Assembly: GCF_004349105.1 (NCBI RefSeq)
Contig: NZ_SMLB01000028.1
Coordinates: forward strand, 1 to 64,000
Length of the DNA stretch: 64,000 nt
DNA from: Jiangella aurantiaca
GTDB lineage: Bacteria > Actinomycetota > Actinomycetes > Jiangellales > Jiangellaceae
Reading direction: 5' to 3'
Below, piece after piece: positions 1 to 8,527 of the stretch. The notes under the pieces are model-generated. The model ran no database searches and was not told the DNA's origin. It worked only from the letters and a program-made list of their open reading frames with translations. Numbering within the stretch: the first letter of the stretch is position 1; every line of letters begins with the position of its first letter. The position numbers were made by a program, and so were the translations under genes.

Positions 1-630
1 CCCGCCGCACCGGTACCGCCGCCGCCCCCGGAACCCGGCCGGGCGACGGTCTCGCGGTCGGTCCTGACCATCGCCGGAGTCGCGGCCGCGATCCTCATCC
101 TGATGATCGTGGTCATCCTGATCGCCAAGGATCCGGCGGACGACGGCAGCGGCGAGTCGCCGCCAGCGGCCGAGCTCGCCGCCCAGGCGGACGTCGAGGT
201 GCCCGGCACCGCGCCCGACGGCGTCGACAGCGCCGGCAACACGGTCGGCTACGGCGCCGCCAACCTCGTCGACGGCGACCCGAGCACGGCCTGGCGGGTC
301 GAGGGCGACGCCAGCGGGAAGGAGGTCGTCCTCACGCTGCCGGCGGCCCGGACCATCACCGAGGTCGGCATCGTCAACGGCTACGCGAAGGTCGACGACG
401 CCAGCGGCGACCGCCGCTACGGCGAGAACCGCCGGGTGCTCGCCGTCACCTGGATCTTCGACGACGGCACCGAGGCCTCCTACGCGCTGGAGGAGACGGT
501 CGAGCCCCAGGTGTTCGCCCTCGACGCGCCGGTCGAGACGACAACGGTGCGGGTCCGCCTCGACGAGGTGTCCGACCCCGGCGGCCGCGACTTCACCGCG
601 ATCGGCGAGCTCAGCCTGACCGGCCGCTGA
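1..630 (+). CDS. Membrane-anchored protein with C-terminal discoidin-like (NADase-type glycan-binding) domain, 5' truncated
   Basis: The reading frame is open from the first base, so the N-terminus lies outside the window. The visible part starts with a proline-rich stretch, then one hydrophobic membrane segment (about bases 60-126), then an acidic linker and a beta-rich extracellular domain of about 140 residues. That domain has the pattern of the discoidin-like fold appended to zinc-ribbon membrane proteins and called NADase-type glycan-binding: a DGDPSTAW motif, then an IGIVNGYAK-like motif (here VGIVNGYAK). The family is usually a cytoplasmic zinc ribbon, a TM helix and this domain outside. 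The exact ligand is unknown. Stop codon at 628-630. It is not linked to the polysaccharide modules further right. Confidence 0.8.
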   Translation, partial: PAAPVPPPPPEPGRATVSRSVLTIAGVAAAILILMIVVILIAKDPADDGSGESPPAAELAAQADVEVPGTAPDGVDSAGNTVGYGAANLVDGDPSTAWRVEGDASGKEVVLTLPAARTITEVGIVNGYAKVDDASGDRRYGENRRVLAVTWIFDDGTEASYALEETVEPQVFALDAPVETTTVRVRLDEVSDPGGRDFTAIGELSLTGR

Positions 631-683
631 CCGGCCGCGCCCCTCTACGCGGGCCGGGTCCTGCGGTGGCGCTCCTCGAGACG

Positions 684-1043
684 TTACTGCTCGTCGAGCG
701 AGCCGTGCTCGGCGTCGACGACGGCCTCGTCCGCGCCGTCCGTGGCGCGCACCAGCTCGTCGAGCTTGAGCATCACCGCGCGGAGCTTCCGCGCGCTGAC
801 GTGCTGGATGAAGAACACCATCACGAAGGTCGCCGCTCCGGTCACACCGAACAGGACGTTCAACCAGGCCTGCGTGAACCCGTTGACCGCCACGACGACC
901 AGCCAGGCCACCACGAGCACCGCCGCCACGACCGCGGCCGCCGCACTGCGGGCGAAGTCGACCACCGCCCGCGCCGCCGCCGACAAGCGTCCGTGCCAGG
1001 ACGCCTGCAACGTTTTACCCAACGGAGGGCAGCGGACACGCAT
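684..1043 (-). CDS. Low-affinity iron permease family small membrane protein
   Basis: A small protein of about 120 residues with two hydrophobic helices separated by a short loop, followed by a C-terminal amphipathic segment. The segment VMVFFIQ followed by a KLDELVRAT motif matches the low-affinity iron permease (FET4-like) family, in which the second helix is followed by a conserved LDELI-type segment. I chose the ATG at 1043; a longer frame to 1127 would run into the end of the DHFR-like gene. Bacterial members of this family are rarely tested for iron transport, so the function is inferred from family resemblance only. Confidence 0.65.
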   Translation of the reverse strand: MRVRCPPLGKTLQASWHGRLSAAARAVVDFARSAAAAVVAAVLVVAWLVVVAVNGFTQAWLNVLFGVTGAATFVMVFFIQHVSARKLRAVMLKLDELVRATDGADEAVVDAEHGSLDEQ

Positions 1044-1089
1044 CCCGGCGCCGGCGGCGCGTGGGCTGGGCTGTGAGCCGGGCGCTCCC

Positions 1090-1644
1090 TCAGCCGGCTT
1101 CGGGCCGGTAGCGCAGCCACACGACACCGGAGCGGTAGGGCGTCGCCGAGACGAGCCGCAGCGGGACCGGGCCGACGCCGTCGAAGATGCGCGGACCGTC
1201 GGCCCAGAGGTGCGGATGGACCCAGAACCAGAACTCGTCGACCAGGCCGAGACGGGTGAGTGTGTGGGCGAACTCGCCGCAGCCGGTGACGACGAGGTTG
1301 CCGGAGTGCCGTTCCTTCAGCGCCGGCACGGCCCGGTCGAGCTCGCCCTCGATCAGCGTCGCGTTCCACTCCAGTGGGCCGGTGAGCTTGCGCGACGCGA
1401 CGTACTTCGGCATCGCGTTGATGCGGCCGGCCGACCGGCCCATCGCGGGGTCGTCGGTGAGCTGCGGCCAGACCTTCGACAGGCCCTCGTACACGGGCCG
1501 CCCCATCATCAGCGCGTCGGCCAGGACGAGCTGGTCGAGCCCGTCGTCGCTGCTGTCGTTGTCGAGGACCAGCCAGGCGTCAGGGGTGGGCGACTCGAAA
1601 GCGGCGTTCACGGACATCGCGTTGTGGACTATGAGCTTTCCCAT
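1090..1644 (-). CDS. Dihydrofolate reductase family (RibD C-terminal-like) protein
   Basis: 184 residues. The N-terminus MGKLIVHNAMSVN is the beta-strand and nucleotide-binding start typical of the RibD-C/DHFR-like superfamily, followed by a LMMGRPVYEG motif matching the conserved ALLxGRxTYE element, and later an LVVTGCGEFAHTL segment matching the glycine-rich NADPH-binding part. These proteins are NADPH-dependent reductases of often unknown substrate and are common as stand-alone genes in actinobacteria. The start ATG at 1644 gives the usual family length. The downstream small membrane protein gene follows on the same strand after about 45 bases. Confidence 0.85.
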   Translation of the reverse strand: MGKLIVHNAMSVNAAFESPTPDAWLVLDNDSSDDGLDQLVLADALMMGRPVYEGLSKVWPQLTDDPAMGRSAGRINAMPKYVASRKLTGPLEWNATLIEGELDRAVPALKERHSGNLVVTGCGEFAHTLTRLGLVDEFWFWVHPHLWADGPRIFDGVGPVPLRLVSATPYRSGVVWLRYRPEAG

Positions 1645-1845
1645 GACAAATCACCCTCTCTGCGTGTCGGACCTGCATGACACAGTCCGCTCTCTATCCG
1701 CCCTGCGGTCTCGACCGACGACTCGCGGGAGCCTCCGGCGCCCGGTCGTCGCGGTGTGCAGGGCGTCCACATGTGACGCTAGGAGTGCCGGACGACGGCC
1801 CGCATCTGTCGAACGACTGGCGTGCATCGGCGGGCGGCGCGGGCG

Positions 1846-4629
1846 CTATAGGTCGAGCCGGCCGAGTTCGGCGCGCCGCGACACGCCCAGCTTCGGGTAC
1901 GCCTTGTACAGGTGGTGCCCGACGGTGCGCGGGCTGAGGAACAGCTGCGCGGCGATCTCGCGGTTGGTCTGCCCCTGGGCCGCCAGCCGGACCACCTGCA
2001 GCTCCTGCGGGGTGAGCTGGACGGCGGCCCGCGGCGCCGGCGTGCGGCCGGGCGGGCGCACACCCAGCGCGCCCAACTCGGCCTCCGCCCGCGGTTTCCA
2101 CGCGTACGCGGCGGCCCGGTCGAACGTCTCCAGCGCCTCGGTCAGCTGCGCTCGCGCGGCGCTCGGCCGGCGGTGCCGGCGCAGCCACTCGCCGAACGCG
2201 AGCTGCGTGCGGGCCCGGTCGTAGGGCCCGCAGCCTCCGACACGCAGCGACTCCTCGAAGCGGTCGCGCGCCGACGGGCCGTCGTCCAGGATCGCGGCGC
2301 AGCGCAGGTCCAGCGCCGAGGCGACCGGGCTCCCCGTCCGATCGGCCCAGCCGCGCAGCTCGGCCAGCAGATCGCGGGCGAGCGCGCGATCTCCGACCCG
2401 CACGGCGGCGTCGATGTGGTCCGGGAGCGCCCGGACGAGCAGGTCGCGCCGAGACGTTCCGTGCCCCGCCCGCTCGAGCCGGTCCAGTGCGGCCGCCGGC
2501 TCGGCCCGGGCCAGGTCGGCGACGGCGAGCGCCCAGGTCGCGGTCGCCGCGGCCAACCGGTGCCCGTGGCCGTCGCTGAGGACCTGCGCGGCCAGCCGCT
2601 CGCACGCGGCGATGTCGCCGCGGACCGCGGCGAGCCACGCCTCCATCGAGGTGAGGACCGTGACCTGCACTCGCTGGCCGAGCTCAGCGGCGAGAGTGCT
2701 GGCGTCGGCGACGGTCACTTCGGCGTCGCGGAACCGCCCGGACACCAGATACGCGAGCGCGAGCGGCTCGCTCGAGTACGGCAGCCAGCCGATGGCACCG
2801 TCGTCGCGGAGCTGGGCCACCTGCGCCGCCAGTACTGACAGCGCAATGGCGTCGTCGCCGACGAGAAGGCCCATGAAGCCGCCCATCAGCCGCTCCAGGG
2901 TGCCGGCGACTCGTCCGTCGTGGGCCGCGTGCAGCAATGCGCGCATCGCTTGCGCCGTCGTGGTCGCCGGCGGGCCACCCGCCAGCAGGTGGGTGAAGCC
3001 GATCAGTGCGTCGCGCACCTCCCCTGCCGGCCCGGGCGTTACCCGGGCGACGAGCTCTGCGCACCGGTCGAGCAGCGCGGGATCGGCGGCGTCGCGGGCG
3101 CACCAGGCCACCTCGGTCAGCACCGCCGTCGCACGGGCAGGGTCGGTCGTCAGGATCGGTTCGGCGGCCTCCAGCGCCAGCTCGCAGGCGCGGGTCGGCG
3201 AGTCACGTTCGTAGGCGACCTGGGCGCGCACCCAGGCGGCCTCGGCGGCCTGGCCGGCCCATTCGACCGCGACACTGCTGCCGCTGGGCGCGGCCGTCGC
3301 GCCGGCCGCACCGGTCAGGGCGGCCACCGCGACGCCGGCGGCCGCGGCTAGGGACTCAGCCCGGTCCAGCTCCCCCGCGTCGTACGCCGTCCGGGCGGCC
3401 TCGAGCAGCCGGCGGGCGCGGCCCGGGCGGTCACCGCTCAACGTCGCGGCGCGCTCCCAGGCCTGCGACGCGGCCGCCGGTGCGCCGCGTGACAGCGCCC
3501 GCCGCGCCGCGTCGTCCAGTGCCGCCGCCGCGGTGTCGTCGGTCCCGGCCGCGGCCGCCGCGAGGTGCCAGGCGCGACGGTCATCGTCGGCGACGACGTC
3601 AGCGAGGGCCCGGTGGGCGGCAAGCCGGCGTGTGAGCGGGACATCCTGGTAGGCCGCGGCGCGGATCAGCGGGTGCCGGAACTCCAGCCGGCCGGACGTG
3701 ACGCGGACGAGCTGGCGCATTTCTGCCGGTGCCAGGTCGGCGACCCCGACGCCGAGAGCACCCGCCGCGGCGGCGAACAGGGCGAGCTCGGACCGGTGGT
3801 CCGCGGCGGCGAGCAGCAGCGCCCACCGGGTGGCGTCGGGCAGTGCGCGCACCTGGCGACGGAAGTGCGCCTCGAGCCGGCCCGTGGCCGGCAGTGGCGC
3901 GACCGGCTCCGGCAACGACCCCGCCGACGCCGGCTGGCCGCCCGCCAGCTCGATGATGGCCAGCGGGTTGCCACCGGACTCCTGCAGCACCCGGTCGGCG
4001 ACACCGTGCGGGAGTGCCCGCTGCGCGGCCAGCAGCTGCGCTGCGCTGTCGCCGTCGAGCCTGGGCAGGGTGAGGCTCTCGATGCCCTCGGCCGGGAACG
4101 GGCGGTCGCCGTCGCGGACGGTGAAGATCGTGGCGACCGGATCGGAGCCCAGCCGGCGCACCGAGAACAGCAGCGCGGCCGCCGATGAGCGGTCGAACCA
4201 GTGCGCGTCGTCGAGCAGGCACAGCAGCGGCCCCCGCTCGGCCAGGTCCGACAGCAGCATCAGGGTCGCGGCGCCCACCATCAGCGGATCGGTGGCGGCG
4301 GTGTCCGTCCCGAACGCGGCCCGGAGCGCCCGGGCTTGCGGCGCGGGCAGGTCGTCGAACCGGTCGGCGAACGGCGCGAGCAGGACCTGGAGACCGGCGA
4401 ACGGGATCTCCGCCTCCGACTCCACTCCGGCGACGCGCAGCACCCGGAACCCACCCGCCATCCCTGCCGCGTCGTCGACCAGCGTGGTCTTGCCGATCCC
4501 GGCCTCGCCGCGCAGGACGATCGCCCGGCCGCGCCCCTCCTTGGCGTCGGCCAGCAGGCGTCGCAGCCGCGACTGCTCGCCGGACCGGCCGACGATCGGC
4601 GGCGCGGTGCCGACGGACCCGATCTGCAC
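1846..4629 (-). CDS. LAL-family LuxR transcriptional regulator with AAA ATPase domain
   Basis: Large ATP-binding regulator of the LuxR (LAL) type, about 928 residues. The N-terminal ATPase has a Walker A motif GEAGIGKTT about 40 residues in and a Walker B motif LLCLLDDAHW about 100 residues later. A long alpha-helical, TPR-like middle section follows. The C-terminal LuxR helix-turn-helix starts at LTPQELQVVRLAAQG and contains TNREIAAQLFLSPRTV. I prefer the GTG at 4629, because the homologous part (VGRSGEQ) begins just after it; an in-frame GTG at 4680 would add 17 residues overlapping the M48 remnant. Targets are unknown; nothing here ties it to the glycan modules. Confidence 0.9.
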   Translation of the reverse strand: MQIGSVGTAPPIVGRSGEQSRLRRLLADAKEGRGRAIVLRGEAGIGKTTLVDDAAGMAGGFRVLRVAGVESEAEIPFAGLQVLLAPFADRFDDLPAPQARALRAAFGTDTAATDPLMVGAATLMLLSDLAERGPLLCLLDDAHWFDRSSAAALLFSVRRLGSDPVATIFTVRDGDRPFPAEGIESLTLPRLDGDSAAQLLAAQRALPHGVADRVLQESGGNPLAIIELAGGQPASAGSLPEPVAPLPATGRLEAHFRRQVRALPDATRWALLLAAADHRSELALFAAAAGALGVGVADLAPAEMRQLVRVTSGRLEFRHPLIRAAAYQDVPLTRRLAAHRALADVVADDDRRAWHLAAAAAGTDDTAAAALDDAARRALSRGAPAAASQAWERAATLSGDRPGRARRLLEAARTAYDAGELDRAESLAAAAGVAVAALTGAAGATAAPSGSSVAVEWAGQAAEAAWVRAQVAYERDSPTRACELALEAAEPILTTDPARATAVLTEVAWCARDAADPALLDRCAELVARVTPGPAGEVRDALIGFTHLLAGGPPATTTAQAMRALLHAAHDGRVAGTLERLMGGFMGLLVGDDAIALSVLAAQVAQLRDDGAIGWLPYSSEPLALAYLVSGRFRDAEVTVADASTLAAELGQRVQVTVLTSMEAWLAAVRGDIAACERLAAQVLSDGHGHRLAAATATWALAVADLARAEPAAALDRLERAGHGTSRRDLLVRALPDHIDAAVRVGDRALARDLLAELRGWADRTGSPVASALDLRCAAILDDGPSARDRFEESLRVGGCGPYDRARTQLAFGEWLRRHRRPSAARAQLTEALETFDRAAAYAWKPRAEAELGALGVRPPGRTPAPRAAVQLTPQELQVVRLAAQGQTNREIAAQLFLSPRTVGHHLYKAYPKLGVSRRAELGRLDL

Positions 4630-4645
4630 AGAGCGACGGTAGCGC

Positions 4646-5199
4646 GTGCTGCTCGGTTCGCTGGCGATGAACGCGGGCACCTACTTCCGGTCGGACAAGC
4701 TCGCGCTGCGGGCGATGGGCGCGCGTTCGGTGACCCCGGTGCAGGCGCCGGAGCTGTACGCCATGGTGCACGAGCTCGCCAGCGCCAGCGCCAGCGGCCG
4801 GCCGATGCCGCGCCTCTACGTCAGCCCGGTCGCACAGCCGAACGCGTTCGCCACCGGCCGCGACCCCAACATGCCGCGGTCGCCGTCACCGACGGCATCT
4901 TGCGGCTGCTCAGCCCGCGCGAACTGCGCGCGGTGCTGGCCCACGAGCTGTCGCACGTGTACAACCGCGACATCCTCATCTCCAGCGTGGCCGCCACGCT
5001 GGAGGGCATCGTCACCGCCGCCGCCAACCTGGCCATCTTCATCCCGCTCCGCGAGTACGAGGCCGACGCCGACGGCGCTCACCTGATGATCGCCAACCCG
5101 CTGGCCGGAGGCGGCATGGCGAGCCAGCTGCGCACCCACCCGCCGACGGCGGACCGCGTCCGGCGCCTCCACGCGATGGCCACCGCCGCGCGGCGGTGA
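4646..5199 (+). pseudogene. Decayed M48 (HtpX-like) metalloprotease
   Basis: Remnant of a membrane M48 zinc protease. The first part (4646 to about 4870) reads in one frame and matches the start of HtpX after its first membrane helix: [24 protein letters not shown], then FATGRDPN. One base is missing near 4870, where [10 protein letters not shown] is expected; the gene continues in another frame with the zinc motif HELSH and [12 protein letters not shown], and ends NPLAGGGMASQL, THPPTADRVRRL. Compared with the usual length of about 290 residues it lacks the N-terminal helix, the membrane section before REYEAD and the stretch between DGAHL and NPLAGGG. One frameshift plus several deletions makes it non-functional. 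Confidence 0.85.
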
Positions 5200-5322
5200 T
5201 CGCGGCGATATCAATACCGGTCTGGTTCAAGGCCGCACACGATGTGTCACGGTCGGTCGTCAGGTCGCCTCCAGTAGTTCGGGCGACGGTTCGGCGTGGG
5301 CCGGCCAGTGCTCGCTCGACCG

Positions 5323-6663
5323 TCAGCTGCGCTGAATGAACTGTGGCTCGATCAGCTCCGTGCGGTTCGGGTGCGGGCCGCGGTTCGTTCCCGTGCGGCG
5401 GGCGGCCGGGATCACGCCATGGAGCAGCGGATCCTGCGTCGCGTGCTGCCAGCTCGAGAGCCGCTCGGCCAGATCCTTCTCGATCTCGGCGAGCGATTCG
5501 GCACCGGCCAGGTTGTGCGTCTCGTGCGGATCCGCCTCCAAGTCGTACAGCTCGACCCGGGAACGTGGCGCGGTGTCGTCGACACCGACGGCTGAGGGCG
5601 ACAGGGCGATGTCGACCGGCAGCGGCACCTCCGGCCGTTCCTCGGAGCTGACGATGTACTTGTAGCGGCGCGTGCGCACGCAGCGGATCGGGTCGTACTG
5701 GCGCAGGCCGTGCCAGTTCTTCTCCGCGAAGATCTCCTCTCGTCTCGCTCCGCTCTCGCCGTGACCGAGCTGGGCCGCGAAGCTGACGCCCTGCACCTGA
5801 CCCGGCACCGGCGCGCCGACCAGCTCCAGCAGCGTGGGCACGACGTCGACATGGCTGATCAGGTCAGAGCACCGTGGCCGCGGCGGTGTGTTCCCGGGCC
5901 ACCGCACGATGAGCGCCACCTCGATGCCGGAGTCGAACAGCGTCGACTTCGCGCGCGGGAACGGTATGCCGTGGTCGGTCGTGAAGACGACGACGGTGTC
6001 GTCGTCGAGCCCCAGCTCCTGCAGCCGAGTGAGGATGCGGCCGGTCGCTGCGTCCGCGTAGGTGACGGCCGCGTTGAAGGCGCGCAGGTCCTCCAGGACA
6101 CCGTCGGTGGCCGCGAGGTACGGCGGCACGTCGACAGGCGTCCCCGCGGAGGTCGGGAAGCGGTACGCCGGAAACGGCCGGTGCGGCTCGAACATGCCGA
6201 CGACCATGAGGAAGGGCGCGTCGCCCTGGGCGAGGGTGCAGAGCTTGTCCACCGCCAGCTCGGCGACGACGGGCGCGGCCTGCCGATCGGCGTTGACGTC
6301 GATCACCTCGTCGTAGCCCAGGGTGGACGAGTCGGCGCTCTCGTGCTGCAGGCCGACGAGCACCGACCGGTAGCCGTGCGGCGCCAGCAGCATGGGCAGC
6401 GTCTGCTCGTTGGCGTGGTACTCCCAGCCGAGGTGCGCCAGGCCCATCAGCCCGTTGTCGTGCGGATAGCGCCCCGTGAACAACGACCCTCTGGCCGGCG
6501 AGCACAGCGGAGCGGTCGAGAAGGCGTTCTCGAACACCACGCCGTCCTGGGCGAGCGCGTCGAGGTGAGGGGTGCGCACATGCTCCAGGCCGTAGGCACC
6601 GAGGTAGCGGCCGGTGTCGTGCCAGTGGACGAGAACGATGTTGGGCGTGGGGCGCTGTGTCAC
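5323..6663 (-). CDS. Sulfatase, N-sulfoglucosamine sulfohydrolase-like, cytoplasmic
   Basis: 446 residues from a GTG start (VTQRPTPNIV). Type I sulfatase: the Cys converted to formylglycine is C54 in CSPAR, followed by the usual LFTGRYPHDNG. The first metal site reads HWHDTG rather than the common DD pair. The segment FTTDHGIPFPRAKSTL resembles the GIPFPSGRTNL-type segment of N-sulfoglucosamine sulfohydrolases, so N- or O-desulfation of an amino sugar is possible but only inferred. No signal peptide. It is the last gene of the CUT1 transporter operon, about 30 bases after the second permease, so it probably acts on imported sulfated oligosaccharides. Confidence 0.9.
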   Translation of the reverse strand: MTQRPTPNIVLVHWHDTGRYLGAYGLEHVRTPHLDALAQDGVVFENAFSTAPLCSPARGSLFTGRYPHDNGLMGLAHLGWEYHANEQTLPMLLAPHGYRSVLVGLQHESADSSTLGYDEVIDVNADRQAAPVVAELAVDKLCTLAQGDAPFLMVVGMFEPHRPFPAYRFPTSAGTPVDVPPYLAATDGVLEDLRAFNAAVTYADAATGRILTRLQELGLDDDTVVVFTTDHGIPFPRAKSTLFDSGIEVALIVRWPGNTPPRPRCSDLISHVDVVPTLLELVGAPVPGQVQGVSFAAQLGHGESGARREEIFAEKNWHGLRQYDPIRCVRTRRYKYIVSSEERPEVPLPVDIALSPSAVGVDDTAPRSRVELYDLEADPHETHNLAGAESLAEIEKDLAERLSSWQHATQDPLLHGVIPAARRTGTNRGPHPNRTELIEPQFIQRS

Positions 6664-6695
6664 AGGTGTGGTCCTCGCTGGTGGTGGATGGTCTG

Positions 6696-7607
6696 TCACT
6701 TGAGTCCGGTGGTCGCGATGCCGCGGACCAGCAGGCGCTGGCCGATGAGGAACGCGATGAAGACGGGCAGGAGCGAGAGGACCGACATCGCGAACAGGGC
6801 GCCCCAGGAGGTCGCGCCCTGGGAGTCGACGAACGACCGCAGCGCGACGGGCACGGTGTACGCGTCGGGTGAGGTGAGGTAGATCAACGGCGTGAAGAAG
6901 TCGTTCCACGTCCAGATGAACGTGAAGATCGCGGTCGTGGCCAGCGCCGGCACGAGCAGCGGCAGGATGATCCGGGTGAAGATCGCGACGTGACCCGCTC
7001 CGTCGATGCGGGCCGCCTCGTCGAGCTCCCGCGGGATGCCGCGGATGAACTGGACCATGAGGAACACGAAGAACGCGTCGGTGGCGAGGAACTTCGGCAG
7101 CACCAGCGGGAGGAGCGTGTTCACCCAGCCCAGCTCGGAGAACAGGATGTACTGCGGCACGATCACAACGTGCAGCGGCAGCATGATGCTGACCAGCATG
7201 ATCGCGAAGAGCAGCTTCCGGCCGCGGAACTCCTGTCGCGCGAAGGCGTACGCCGCCATGGAGCAGGACACGAGGTTGCCGACGATGCTGAAGACGACGA
7301 CAGCGAGCGAGTTGAGCAGGTAGTGCCCGAACGGATAGCGCAGCGCGTTCCAGCCGCGCTCGTAGTTCTCCGGCCGGGGGTCGGTCAGCAGCAGCCCGGT
7401 CTGCCGGAACACCTCTCCTTCCGGCCGGAGCGAGCTGACCACCATCCATGCCAGCGGGTAGATCATCAGTAGGCAGGCCGCGGTCAGCACGAGGTGCTTG
7501 ACCAGGCTCTTCCGGCGCCGGCCCCGGTCGGCGGGCCGTCGCCGCTCTCCGGGCGGCGGACCGGACGTGGTCCGCACGTCACCCGCACGTGCCGTGTCAG
7601 TCGTCAT
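6696..7607 (-). CDS. Carbohydrate ABC transporter permease, CUT1 family (MalG type)
   Basis: 303 residues from the ATG at 7607, which overlaps the end of the first permease gene by 11 bases. Hydrophobic helices are spread through the chain and the coupling motif of sugar permeases is visible as ELDEAARIDGAGHVAIFTRIILP (EAA loop; here split as ELDEAARIDGAG then IFTRIILP). The N-terminal 40 residues are a charged cytoplasmic tail. Together with 7597-8520 and the lipoprotein 8528-9829 it forms a sugar importer. No ATPase gene is present beside it, as is usual for actinobacterial CUT1 systems that share one MsiK-type ATPase. Confidence 0.93.
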   Translation of the reverse strand: MTTDTARAGDVRTTSGPPPGERRRPADRGRRRKSLVKHLVLTAACLLMIYPLAWMVVSSLRPEGEVFRQTGLLLTDPRPENYERGWNALRYPFGHYLLNSLAVVVFSIVGNLVSCSMAAYAFARQEFRGRKLLFAIMLVSIMLPLHVVIVPQYILFSELGWVNTLLPLVLPKFLATDAFFVFLMVQFIRGIPRELDEAARIDGAGHVAIFTRIILPLLVPALATTAIFTFIWTWNDFFTPLIYLTSPDAYTVPVALRSFVDSQGATSWGALFAMSVLSLLPVFIAFLIGQRLLVRGIATTGLK

Positions 7608-8520
7608 AGAAGACCCAGAACCTCGCCGCATAGAAGTTGATGGCGGTGAAGACGCCGATGATCAGCAGGAGCAGCCACGCCAGCGCCGCCGCGTAGCCCA
7701 TGTCGAGTTCGCCGAAGCCCTTCTCGTACAGATAGAGCGTGAAGAACAGCGTGGAGTCGGACGGGCCGCCGGTGCCGCCCGAGACGATGAACGCCTGTGT
7801 GAACGCCTGGAACGCGGAGATGATCTGCAGCACCAAGTTGAAGAAGATGATCGGCGTGATCAGCGGCAGGGTGATGTGCCGGAACACCTGCCACCGGCCG
7901 GCGCCGTCCACGACCGCCGCCTCGTAGTACGACGCCGGGATCTGGCGCAGGCCGGCCAGGAAGATCACCATCGGAGCCCCGAAGGTCCACACGTGCAGCG
8001 CGATGATGCTGTACAAGGCGGTGCGCGGGTCGGAGATCCAGCCGATCCCCTCGATACCGACGAACCCCAGCACCTGGTTGATCAGGCCCTCGGTGCCGAA
8101 GATCTGCCGCCACAGGATCGCCACCGCCACAGACCCGCCCAGCAGCGACGGCAGGTAGAGCACGGAGCGGTACAGCGCCAGCCCGCGCATGCCGCGGTTC
8201 AGCAGCACGGCGATCGCGAGCGCCAGACCGAGCTGAAGCGGCACGCCGAGGACGACGTACACGAACGTGACCCAGAGCGACTGGCGCAGCCGGTCGTCGG
8301 ACAACATCCTGCGGAAGTTGTCCAGGCCGATCCAGCTGGGATCCTGCAGCAGGTTGTAGTCGGTGAAGCTGAGCACCAGGGACGCGACGATCGGGCCGGC
8401 CGTGATCACGACCAGGCCGATCAGCCACGGCGACAGGAAGCCGTAGGCCGAGCGGTCGGACGTGGGCCTGGTGGTGGCGCGGCCGGCCCGTAGCCGCCGC
8501 AGCTCGGTGCTGACACTCAC
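7597..8520 (-). CDS. Carbohydrate ABC transporter permease, CUT1 family (MalF type)
   Basis: 307 residues with six hydrophobic segments (the first is AYGFLSPWLIGLVVITAGP) and the EAA coupling loop YYEAAVVDGAGRWQVFRHI, placing it in the MalF/UgpA group. The start at 8520 lies 7 bases after the stop of the binding-protein gene, and its own stop overlaps the second permease, so translation is probably coupled. It forms the membrane channel for an oligosaccharide whose identity is not evident. Confidence 0.93.
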   Translation of the reverse strand: MSVSTELRRLRAGRATTRPTSDRSAYGFLSPWLIGLVVITAGPIVASLVLSFTDYNLLQDPSWIGLDNFRRMLSDDRLRQSLWVTFVYVVLGVPLQLGLALAIAVLLNRGMRGLALYRSVLYLPSLLGGSVAVAILWRQIFGTEGLINQVLGFVGIEGIGWISDPRTALYSIIALHVWTFGAPMVIFLAGLRQIPASYYEAAVVDGAGRWQVFRHITLPLITPIIFFNLVLQIISAFQAFTQAFIVSGGTGGPSDSTLFFTLYLYEKGFGELDMGYAAALAWLLLLIIGVFTAINFYAARFWVFYDD

Positions 8521-8527
8521 GTCTGCC

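Noticed and set aside
6664-7449. N-terminal extension of the module A sulfatase over the permease gene
   Set aside because: The extra residues are a frame-shadow of the permease; the sulfatase fold begins at the GTG at 6663.
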